From Bacillota bacterium (GTDB lineage: Bacteria > Bacillota > Clostridia > Christensenellales > SZUA-584): a stretch of 64,000 nt of DNA. Where the stretch lies: the NCBI GenBank assembly GCA_023461435.1, contig JAEYLC010000048.1, positions 62,001-126,000 of the forward strand, given 5' to 3'. The notes below the pieces were generated by a model. The model was not told the DNA's origin and did not search any database. It worked only from the letters and a program-made list of their open reading frames with translations. How positions within the stretch are numbered: the stretch's first letter is position 1; every line of letters starts with the position of its first letter. Shown here piece after piece: positions 51,126-58,886 of this stretch. Made by a program: the position numbers and the translations under genes.

Positions 51126-51644
51126 TTATGTATTCTCCAACACAAATGTAATTATATCTTTAATTTTCTGAGTCATATTTTCATTAGTAAGCTTACCTGT
51201 TTTCCACTCCTCATCTGTTCCATTAACCTGAACTAAATACCAAGACGATTCATCTGTAGGTTCATCAAGAATAAATCCAATACGAAAACTAACAAATGTC
51301 CATTCAATTCCAATGGAATTATCTTCCTCTTTATAAAAGTTCATTTGGGGCAACGGATTAGCTATATTGCGATTTTTGTTGGTTTCACTTAATATCCTAT
51401 TTGTAATTTTAATAAACTTATTTAAAATATTTATGTTTTTATTCTCGCCTAAACGACTACAAAACTCTGAAATATGCTCAAACACTCGCAAATTGCTAGG
51501 CAATTCGTCCCAAAAATCTTCTGTATGATTGTAATAATTTCTACTTATATGATTGATAACCATAGCCCCTTTGCTTATGTTAGTAGAAGTACTTACATTT
51601 TTTTGATTTGGTGTATTAATTTCATATTGATTTTTATTTATCAT
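51126..51644 (-). CDS. Unknown protein, middle gene of the TIGR04255-type module
   Basis: The 172-residue product has a low-complexity Asn/Ser-rich N-terminus. A helical part follows, then a beta-rich part (IGIEWTFVSFRIGFILDEPTDESSWYLVQ) that recalls small proteins found beside sporadically distributed defence genes. Function is unknown. The ATG overlaps the stop of the upstream TIGR04255-type gene by 4 bp, so the two are translationally coupled. Confidence 0.55.
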   Translation of the reverse strand: MINKNQYEINTPNQKNVSTSTNISKGAMVINHISRNYYNHTEDFWDELPSNLRVFEHISEFCSRLGENKNINILNKFIKITNRILSETNKNRNIANPLPQMNFYKEEDNSIGIEWTFVSFRIGFILDEPTDESSWYLVQVNGTDEEWKTGKLTNENMTQKIKDIITFVLENT

Positions 51645-52438
51645 AACGTTTTTGGCCTCATAGCTTGATGCAATTTATCTGTAATTACCAATCTTACAAG
51701 TCTTGTTGACCTTTTATGTAAGTATTCTAACTTTTCCAATACATCTTTCTTTTCTTCTCTTTTCCTTGTAAAAAAATCACTGTCAAGCAAATAGCATTGC
51801 TCGTTTGTTTCTATTTTTCTTACAAGTGAAGAAACTAACTTTACCGCACAATTATTATCTTCCAATGCAATTTCAGTGACACTATTAAAATTCAAAATAG
51901 AATCTTCGAATTCTTTTGATAATAAACCTAAAAAGGAAGGGGTAATCAATTCAGACCAAGCAGTATCAGCAAGCCCATGCTTACTACGTTCGAATATATC
52001 AATATATCTTAATCCTATTCTTGAATAGAATGTTGGATTGTATATGCGTTCAAATACTGTTGCTATTTTGCTTAATCTTTCTTTATACTCCTCCCACCTT
52101 GTATATTTCTTATTTGATAAAGAGATAAAATTCTTTGTTAAATTTATTGTCCAATTACCATCAACTGAAGAGAAAACATAATTCTTACTTGATGAAATTT
52201 TTGTTTGCGGTGAGACAAAGCTTGGGGCCAAATCTGGACTGATTGGAGCTGACAGGCTTACCTCCTGCTGAAATTCAGTAGTATCGTCAAAAACGGGATA
52301 ATCACCAATGATCTCATTCTGAAAATCTGCTGGCAATTCTGTTTCTATTTTTATAATTGTGGGATAACGCAGCTGACAGATAACATTATCCAATGGATTG
52401 TTTTCATATACAACACGCTCAACTTCCGGAAAAGGCAT
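51641..52438 (-). CDS. TIGR04255-family protein (sporadically distributed)
   Basis: The 265-residue product begins MPFPEVERVVYENNPLDNVICQLRYP, the characteristic start of TIGR04255 proteins. It continues with YTRWEEYKERLSKIATVFERIYNPTFYSRIGLRYIDIFER and ends with a His/Lys-rich tail. The family is known for patchy distribution and has no established function. It is the first gene of an A+T-rich unit of three (4-bp overlap with the second). A GGAGG-type site lies before the ATG at 52438. Confidence 0.72.
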   Translation of the reverse strand: MPFPEVERVVYENNPLDNVICQLRYPTIIKIETELPADFQNEIIGDYPVFDDTTEFQQEVSLSAPISPDLAPSFVSPQTKISSSKNYVFSSVDGNWTINLTKNFISLSNKKYTRWEEYKERLSKIATVFERIYNPTFYSRIGLRYIDIFERSKHGLADTAWSELITPSFLGLLSKEFEDSILNFNSVTEIALEDNNCAVKLVSSLVRKIETNEQCYLLDSDFFTRKREEKKDVLEKLEYLHKRSTRLVRLVITDKLHQAMRPKTL

Positions 52439-52555
52439 AATTTACCTCCGCAATATATCAATAAATAAAATAAAAATCAATGCTATAAAATTATCTTATT
52501 CAATATTATTTTACCATAGAAATCTTAGATGCAATACTCATTGTAAAAAATGTTT

Positions 52556-54646
52556 TTAAATTTGTCCGAACTCCTTGCCCGCCGCGATGTAAGCCTGCTC
52601 GTACAAATAGAGCTGGCTGTTGATCGTTTTCTCGTCTTCGGGCGCCGTCTGGCGCTGGTATGAGCCGTCGGTCAGCAGCACGCGCGCTTTCACATTGTCA
52701 TGGAACACCGTCTCCATCATGCTCTCAATGCGCGCCGCGATCTCGGCATCCAGCACCGGGCACGCCACCTCGATGCGCCGCTCTGTGTTGCGCGTCATCC
52801 AGTCTGCGGACGAAATGTACACGCGCTTGCGCGGCCCCTCGCCAAAGCAGTAAACACGCGAGTGCTCCAAAAAGCGCCCCACAATGCTGACCACCGTGAT
52901 GTTGTCGGTGACCGTCTCGACGCCCGGCCGCAGGCAGCAGATGCCCCGGATGATGAGCCGGATGACCACGCCCGCCTTGGAGGCTTCGATGAGCTTGTCG
53001 ATGATCTCTTTATCGGTCAGGGAATTGAACTTTGCGAATACAAACGCTTTCTCCCCCTTTTGCGCGTGGCCGATCTCCGTCTGTATCAGGCTGATGACCG
53101 AGGCGCGCATGGAGTTCGGCGCGACCAGCAGATGCTTGTAGCTTCCCTGTACATTGTTGACAAGTATGTCGTTAAACAGCGCCACCGCGTCGAGCCCGAT
53201 TTCAGGGTTCGAGGTGATCAGCGAGAGATCGGTATACTGCCGGGCGGTGCGCTCGTTGTAGTTTCCCGTGCCGATCTGCGAGATGTATTGAATGCTCTTG
53301 TCGGTTTTGCGCGTGATCAGCGTCACCTTGCAGTGCACCTTGCAGGTATCGATGCCGTAAATCACGCGGCAGCCCGCCTCCGACAGCCTTGTGGCCCACT
53401 CGATATTGTCCTCTTCATCAAACCTTGCGCGTAGCTCCACAACCGCGGTCACATCCTTGCCGTTCTCCGCCGCCTTGATCAGGCTGCGCACGATCTCGGA
53501 TTCCTTGCCCACGCGGTACAGTGTGATCTTGATGGAAACCACACCCGGATCATCCGCCGCTTCATAGAGCAGCCGTATAAACGGCCGCATCGACTCAAAC
53601 GGATAAGCCATCAGCAGATCACGGCAGAGCGCCTGCTCCAACATGCTCTCCTCCGGCCTCAAATGGACAGGGGTCTGCGGTGTCAGCGGCTCAAAAAGCA
53701 GCTTGCCGCGCTGCACCTTGGTCAGCATGTCCTCGATTTTCGGCACATGTGAGAGATCAAGCGGGCTTTTTGTGATGAACACCCGGTTCAGTTCCAGATT
53801 GAGCTTTTTACAGATATAGCGAATAAATTCTTTTTTGAGCTTACCCTGAATTTCAAGGCGCACAGGCGCCAGCTTCACGCGCTTTTTGAGCAGCTCCTTC
53901 ATGGTGAACCGAAAGTCGGTATCTTCGTCGAACATCGACACATCGGTGATGATATCGGCGTTGCGCGTCACGCGAAAAACCATCTTGTCGAGCAGATCAT
54001 GGCCGCCGAACATCATATCCGCATAGTGGAATATGATATCCTCCGCGAGCACATAACGGGTTCCCGGCCCCGGCAGCATCACGACACGGCTGAACGCGCC
54101 CACCGCGGGGATGATGCCGAAATTGGTATCGTGATGGCTTTCAAAGTAGACGCCGATGTAAATGCCCTTGTTGACAAGAAACGGGAAAGGATGGCGGTTG
54201 TCGATGATCTGCGGCGACAGCAGCGGATAGATCTCGCGCATGTAATAGTCTTTCACGAACTCTTCGTCCTGCTCGTTAAGATCGCTCATATTCAGGCGGC
54301 GGATGTTAAACCGCGCCAGTTTTTTAACACACGAGAAGTAGACCGCGTCTTTATGCGTCACAAGCTGGCGCACCTGCTTCAGCAGCGCGCTGATCTGTTC
54401 TCTCGGAGACAGGCCCGTCTTGTTGTCGGCGGGGGCGCCTTTGATGAGCGCCTGGTCCTGCAGGCTGCCGACGCGGATCATGAAAAACTCGTCGAGATTG
54501 TTCATGAATATAAAGATGTATTTGAGACGCTCAAAAATGGGCACGCTGATATCCGCAGCTTCTTCGAGCACACGTTCGTTAAACTTGAGCCAGCTTATTT
54601 CGCGGTTGATATATAACGATTCGACCGGTTTTACCTTTTTGTTCAT
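52556..54646 (-). CDS. ppk1: Polyphosphate kinase 1
   Basis: The 696-residue product is a full-length Ppk1. It has the N-terminal helical domain (YINREISWLKFNERVLEEA), the head domain, and the two phospholipase-D-like catalytic domains with His438 (DTCKVHCK, autophosphorylated) and His595 (FLEHSRVYCF). It polymerises ATP gamma-phosphate into polyphosphate and can run in reverse. It overlaps the exopolyphosphatase gene by 4 bp and is the last gene of the polyphosphate operon. Confidence 0.97.
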   Translation of the reverse strand: MNKKVKPVESLYINREISWLKFNERVLEEAADISVPIFERLKYIFIFMNNLDEFFMIRVGSLQDQALIKGAPADNKTGLSPREQISALLKQVRQLVTHKDAVYFSCVKKLARFNIRRLNMSDLNEQDEEFVKDYYMREIYPLLSPQIIDNRHPFPFLVNKGIYIGVYFESHHDTNFGIIPAVGAFSRVVMLPGPGTRYVLAEDIIFHYADMMFGGHDLLDKMVFRVTRNADIITDVSMFDEDTDFRFTMKELLKKRVKLAPVRLEIQGKLKKEFIRYICKKLNLELNRVFITKSPLDLSHVPKIEDMLTKVQRGKLLFEPLTPQTPVHLRPEESMLEQALCRDLLMAYPFESMRPFIRLLYEAADDPGVVSIKITLYRVGKESEIVRSLIKAAENGKDVTAVVELRARFDEEDNIEWATRLSEAGCRVIYGIDTCKVHCKVTLITRKTDKSIQYISQIGTGNYNERTARQYTDLSLITSNPEIGLDAVALFNDILVNNVQGSYKHLLVAPNSMRASVISLIQTEIGHAQKGEKAFVFAKFNSLTDKEIIDKLIEASKAGVVIRLIIRGICCLRPGVETVTDNITVVSIVGRFLEHSRVYCFGEGPRKRVYISSADWMTRNTERRIEVACPVLDAEIAARIESMMETVFHDNVKARVLLTDGSYQRQTAPEDEKTINSQLYLYEQAYIAAGKEFGQI

Positions 54647-55560
54647 ATGTCACCCTGCATCAGCACTTTTTCGATCAGATATCCTTCGCGCACGCCATAT
54701 TTACTGAGCACGATATTTTTAACGCCCGTCCTTTGCGCCACAGCACGCAGCGCGATGAGCCCCGGCGTGATCACGTGGATGCGCTCGGCCATCAGCCTCG
54801 AAACCAGATCAAAATGCCCGCTGCCTTCCGACAAATAATCAAGCAGCGACGTGAGATCGTCCGCGCTGTACGTGTATCCCTTCTTGTTTTCATCCGTGTG
54901 GAACACGGCCTGATGCAGCTTGGCCACGGCGCGCGCCGTACCGCCGATCGCGTGCATCACTTCGCAGCCGGTATGCGCTGCCCATGTCACATCATCGAGA
55001 TAGCCGTTCATGACTTGCTGCATCTTTTCGGTTTCGACGGGTTCCGGTCGTATGCCCGCCACATAATCCTGATACAGCCTGAGGGACCCCACCGGCAAGC
55101 TCGCGCTGTCCGTCAGTTTCCCGCTGTGAATATGAATGATTTCCGTGCTCCCGCCGCCGATGTCCACCGCCACGCCGTCATTCAAGCTCAGCATTTTAAC
55201 GAGCGCGAGATAATCGTAATGCGCTTCACGCTGCCACGACATCACATCGATTTCAAGGCCTGTCTCCTGTAATACCGCCGCCGTGACCTCATACGCATTT
55301 TTCACGCTGCGCAGCGACGCCGTCGCAAAGCAATAAATATCCGCGCCCATTTCGTCCGCTTTTCTTTTGAGCGCCGCAACCACCTCAACCGATTTGGCGA
55401 TCCCCGCGTGCGTGACGCGCCTTTTGTGGATATAACCGAGTATACCCAGCATTTCTTTGCTTTTTTTAAGCCGCTTCATCCGCCCGTCAGACAGATCGTA
55501 AACAGCCATATTGACCGAGTTGGAACCAAAATCAATCACGGCGTAAACTTGTTTGCTCAT
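54643..55560 (-). CDS. ppx: Exopolyphosphatase / pppGpp phosphatase family protein (short form)
   Basis: The 305-residue product has the sugar-kinase/Hsp70-like fold of Ppx/GppA: AVIDFGSNSVNMAVYDL at the start, VDIGGGSTEI in the middle and AIGGTARAVAK. It consists only of the ATPase-like core and lacks the C-terminal HD-like half of the E. coli enzymes, as is common in Bacillota. It overlaps ppk1 and the CHAD gene by 4 bp each, which implies tightly coupled synthesis and breakdown of polyphosphate. Confidence 0.9.
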   Translation of the reverse strand: MSKQVYAVIDFGSNSVNMAVYDLSDGRMKRLKKSKEMLGILGYIHKRRVTHAGIAKSVEVVAALKRKADEMGADIYCFATASLRSVKNAYEVTAAVLQETGLEIDVMSWQREAHYDYLALVKMLSLNDGVAVDIGGGSTEIIHIHSGKLTDSASLPVGSLRLYQDYVAGIRPEPVETEKMQQVMNGYLDDVTWAAHTGCEVMHAIGGTARAVAKLHQAVFHTDENKKGYTYSADDLTSLLDYLSEGSGHFDLVSRLMAERIHVITPGLIALRAVAQRTGVKNIVLSKYGVREGYLIEKVLMQGDI

Positions 55561-57026
55561 AACGTATCTTCCAGCGCTTTAATGTCGTTGCGGCAGTCCT
55601 TCCAGACGCCGACCGCCTCGCTGAGCATATCGGGCAGGCTTTCCGCAAAAACGCCGCAGCATACGCCGCAAAGCAGCGCGAGCTGGGCGCTGCCCTCCTC
55701 TTCGGACAGCTTTTGCAGCGTTTTGATATGCGATGACATATCGGCTGCCATGCCGAATTCGTCCTGAAGTTTTTTACAGCTTTTTATGGCTTTTGAGAGA
55801 CGCTTGACCGTTATTTCCGATAAGCCTTCGAGCGCGTAGCGCAGATGGCGTATCGTTTTGCGGTACGCATGCATATTTTCTATCGCAGCCATTTCGGCCT
55901 TTTTATACACGTTCAGCTCAACCGTCCACTCCCTGATTTTTTCCGTCGCTTTTATGATGTCCTCATTGAGGAGTCCCTCATGCATTTTTTTGTGCGTCTG
56001 CACCCAAAAGGCGGCAAGTTCGTCCGCATAGCCGCCGTCTTCATAAGCTTGAAGCAGCTCATGGCAGAGTGTCTCGCGTGTTTTGTTAAGCAAACCGTCG
56101 AGCGGCGCAAAATCAAAATCATGATGCATCGACGCGACCGTATCCATCTCGTCGATCAATAGATCGATCGCGCGGATGGCGTCGGTATCATCAATCAGCC
56201 TGTTCAGGAAAGCTTTGCATGAGGCGGCCTTTTCGCCGAAAACGCCCACAAACGCCTCAATGAGCGCGGTCAGCTTTCTGGCCGCCACACGCAGCTTGAG
56301 AATGCTCGTTTTATCAAAATGCGCTGTCCCGAGCCCCACATACGCCCTGATGAGATCAAACAGCCGGATGCCGAACAAACGCGCCGTCGCGATCGCGGCG
56401 GCTTTTTTGATTCTTTTTTCGTCAACAGCGGGATTGCATTCGGACGCGCAAAGCCGCATAGCCTCGATATAGGGCGGCGCACACGGGGTCAGATCCCCGA
56501 GTGCGGCCATCTGCTCTGCTGTCGGGGCTTCACTGCTGCTTTCTTCCATGCTCTGAACCGACAGCATGCAAAGCTCGCGCCGTTCGCCGCCTTCCTCATA
56601 ATGGGAAAGCAGCCGCACAACATGGCAGACCGGAATGCCGTCCATAGTGAGAACCCTTTTTTTCAGCTCGAACGACGACACAAATCGGATCTGAAGCGGC
56701 GAGCCGTTCAATAGGCTGCAAAACTTTTCATATACGTTCTCGGGAAACAGCGTTAAGTCGACGCCGCTGTCGGGCAACTGTGTGACGTATTCGCCCTCCG
56801 CACCCTCATCCGCAAATACAGCCATCTGCTTGAGCTCTTTGCCGTCATCCGCGATCATCAGCACCGCGCCGTTTTCAATGAGCGACATATCCGCCGTATC
56901 AAGATACAGGCATTCAACAAGCGAAGGGTCTTCACTTTTTTTAAGAATGTTTTTCAGATCGCCGCTTTTGATAATGCCGCTGCCCTGTGCCGGCTTATAC
57001 CACGTCTTCTTTTCCATAGCCTCCAT
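55557..57026 (-). CDS. CHAD-domain protein
   Basis: The product, about 489 residues, has an N-terminal beta-rich part (about 1-190), possibly a divergent CYTH domain. A CHAD helical domain follows (about 215-480) with conserved His/Arg/Lys (VGLGTAHFDKTSILKLRVAARKL, HDFDFAPLDG, MHAYRKTIRHLRYALEGLS). CHAD domains bind polyphosphate, which fits its place between two Ppx/GppA genes and ppk1. The start is uncertain: ATG 57026 or 57017, both inside the end of the upstream gene (overlap about 30 bp). The long open frame upstream overlaps that gene and is not credible. Confidence 0.85.
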   Translation of the reverse strand: MEAMEKKTWYKPAQGSGIIKSGDLKNILKKSEDPSLVECLYLDTADMSLIENGAVLMIADDGKELKQMAVFADEGAEGEYVTQLPDSGVDLTLFPENVYEKFCSLLNGSPLQIRFVSSFELKKRVLTMDGIPVCHVVRLLSHYEEGGERRELCMLSVQSMEESSSEAPTAEQMAALGDLTPCAPPYIEAMRLCASECNPAVDEKRIKKAAAIATARLFGIRLFDLIRAYVGLGTAHFDKTSILKLRVAARKLTALIEAFVGVFGEKAASCKAFLNRLIDDTDAIRAIDLLIDEMDTVASMHHDFDFAPLDGLLNKTRETLCHELLQAYEDGGYADELAAFWVQTHKKMHEGLLNEDIIKATEKIREWTVELNVYKKAEMAAIENMHAYRKTIRHLRYALEGLSEITVKRLSKAIKSCKKLQDEFGMAADMSSHIKTLQKLSEEEGSAQLALLCGVCCGVFAESLPDMLSEAVGVWKDCRNDIKALEDTL

Positions 57027-57981
57027 CCGTTTCCGGGCGGGTCTTATTCGCCTGCATCCGCACAGCCATACGCGTGCGCCTGTTAAGGATATTCTCGATA
57101 ATATAACCTTCACGCACGCCGTAAGTGCTGAACCTGACCCGGCTGACTTTTGCCGCCTTTGCCAGCCGCCAAAGCGCAACAGCACCGGGCACCAACGTGA
57201 ATATGCGCCCGGATGCATGTCTCGCGATGAGGCGGACGCCCTCAATATCCATGTTGATCAGCGTCTGACACGCTGTCTTCAGCTCTTTGGGGTCAATCTC
57301 ATAAGAATCAACCGGCACGCTGCTGCCGGATAAGCTTTTGTGTATTTCGGCAAATGCGCGCGCCGTTCCGCCTGTGCAAACAAGCGTTTGTTCCTGTGCT
57401 TCACCGAGCCAGCTTAATTCGCTCAGTCTTTTATCTATATAGGCTTTGAGCTTTTTTAATTCCTGACTGTTCGGAAAAAGGCCGTTTACGAAACGGCCGC
57501 TTAAGCTCACACACCCGATATCGATGCTCTGCGCATGAACGATGCTGCCGCCCGTCATCAATCCGGCTTCCAGACTGCCGCCCCCAAGGTCCGCGAACAG
57601 CCCGTCGTCAAGGCCGTGAATAAACCTTGAGCCGGCCATCTGCAAACGGGCTTCCTCTTCGCCGCTGAGCACCTGAACATTAAGTCCCGTAAATGTTTTG
57701 ATCATGCCGGTCAGCTCGTCAGGGTTATTGACCGCGCGGAACGGCGCGGTGGCAAAGCAGTCAATCCGCTTGGGACGAAAAAGCGCCGCCACATCGGCAA
57801 GCTGACGCACGGCGAAAAGCATATTCCTCTTGCCTTCATCTCTCATCGTGCCGTTATTCACATAATCGATCAACTGAACAAACTGTTTCTTATTGAAAAT
57901 GCATTGAAAACCGTCGTCCGTGATCTCATAGACCACGACGCGTATTGTGTTGGACCCGATGTCGATAATTCCGTATTTCAT
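56995..57981 (-). CDS. Second Ppx/GppA-family phosphatase
   Basis: The 328-residue product has the same core as the downstream ppx: GIIDIGSNTIRVVVYEI, ADLGGGSLEAGLM and CTGGTARAFAE. It differs clearly in sequence and has a longer basic C-terminus (NRRTRMAVRMQANKTRPE). The ATG at 57981 follows GGGG; a TTG three codons earlier is less likely. It heads the four-gene polyphosphate operon. One copy may act on polyphosphate and the other on pppGpp; which is which cannot be told. Confidence 0.88.
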   Translation of the reverse strand: MKYGIIDIGSNTIRVVVYEITDDGFQCIFNKKQFVQLIDYVNNGTMRDEGKRNMLFAVRQLADVAALFRPKRIDCFATAPFRAVNNPDELTGMIKTFTGLNVQVLSGEEEARLQMAGSRFIHGLDDGLFADLGGGSLEAGLMTGGSIVHAQSIDIGCVSLSGRFVNGLFPNSQELKKLKAYIDKRLSELSWLGEAQEQTLVCTGGTARAFAEIHKSLSGSSVPVDSYEIDPKELKTACQTLINMDIEGVRLIARHASGRIFTLVPGAVALWRLAKAAKVSRVRFSTYGVREGYIIENILNRRTRMAVRMQANKTRPETDGGYGKEDVV

Positions 57982-58357
57982 AGTCCCCAAACCTTAAAAT
58001 GATATGATTCTACAAATTTATTATACATGATTACACCGATGATACATTAAGAGATTGTAAAGCCGGTGTTTGGATTCGGTTAATGTTCCGGCGATATACG
58101 ATTTATGACATGATTGATAAGGAGAACTGATTTTATCTCTTTATGAAGGTATGAAGCGATTAAAAAAGCCGCTTTTCAAACGACTCAGCCTGATGAAAAA
58201 CACCCTGTTTGTCATGCTGAGGAGCGGAGCGACGTGACTACGAAGTGGAAAGCATCCCATGTTAAAGTGCTTTAAACATGGGATTTTTCGACTCGCTATC
58301 GCTCACTCAAAATGACATTTGTGGCTTTGTCAGCAACCTGAGCCGCTTTTCAGGCGG
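57982..58357. other. Gene-free region with MITE-like repeat
   Basis: The right half holds the inverted-repeat element at 58210-58317. The left half is A+T-rich with a minus-strand TATAAT about 45 bp before the Ppx/GppA gene, a likely -10 without a good -35. No gene is seen. Confidence 0.4.
58210..58317. mobile_element. Short inverted-repeat element (MITE-like, 108 bp)
   Basis: The ends TGTCATGCTGAG (58210-58221) and CTCAAAATGACA (58306-58317) are inverted repeats with two mismatches. Inside are ATCCCATGTT and AACATGGGAT (58254-58283), a 10-bp inner palindrome, and the GC-rich motifs GGAGCGGAGCG and TCGCTATCGCTC. This is the look of a widespread class of intergenic repeats beginning TGTCAT...TGAG found in many bacterial genomes. 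It codes for nothing. Confidence 0.7.
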
Positions 58358-58870
58358 CTATAACGGATGCGTAAACAGCGGCTTATAGACGAGCCTTCCC
58401 GCCTCGCGCGTGCTTTCAAACAGTATGACCTCGTCTGCGATGAAATCCTTGCGTTCGACCGAGACGGCGGCAATATCAAAAGCGCCAAACGGGTGAAACT
58501 CGCGCGCGAGCGTGATGTGCGGCTTAAACGCGCGCCGCTCCCTCTCAAAGCCGCATGGCTCGAGCGCCGCTTCGAGGCTCTGATGAAGAGCGGAGAGCCA
58601 ACTGAGCTCCCCGCCCACCCTGGCCGATATGATATCGCGCCCGAAAGCCTGCAAGCCCTCGCAGCATAGACTGATCACGCCGGGCCGCGCGTGTGTGATT
58701 GCGTCGCTGATTGCGTTGGCTTTGTCGGGCGGCACGTCGCCAAGGAACTTCAGCGTCAAATGCAGGTTCGCCTCGCTCGTGAAGTTGCCTTTGCCGAGCT
58801 TTTTAAGCTCCCGCTGTATGCTGGTGAGGTGCTGCTCACAGCCCGCCTTCACGCCGATAAACAAACGCAT
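58358..58870 (-). CDS. thpR: RNA 2',3'-cyclic phosphodiesterase ThpR (LigT-like)
   Basis: The 170-residue product has the two HxTL/HxT motifs of the 2H phosphoesterase family: His37 in NLHLTLKFLG and His118 in KPHITLAR. It opens 2',3'-cyclic phosphate ends of RNA; its RNA-ligase activity in vitro gave the old name LigT. AAAGGG precedes the ATG. It lies 16 bp after htpG on the same strand and may be part of the same transcript. Confidence 0.92.
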   Translation of the reverse strand: MRLFIGVKAGCEQHLTSIQRELKKLGKGNFTSEANLHLTLKFLGDVPPDKANAISDAITHARPGVISLCCEGLQAFGRDIISARVGGELSWLSALHQSLEAALEPCGFERERRAFKPHITLAREFHPFGAFDIAAVSVERKDFIADEVILFESTREAGRLVYKPLFTHPL

Positions 58871-58886
58871 GACATTCCCTTTCTTT

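Noticed and set aside
50613..52555. Presence of the 54-bp boundary sequence at the third A+T-rich module
   Set aside because: Neither strand of the flanks (50592-50674, 52439-52555) resembles the 54-bp repeat or the AGCGC hairpin ends.
57027..57245. Long N-terminal extension of the CHAD protein
   Set aside because: It overlaps the end of the upstream Ppx/GppA gene in another frame and encodes an Arg/Cys-rich stretch without similarity to CHAD proteins.
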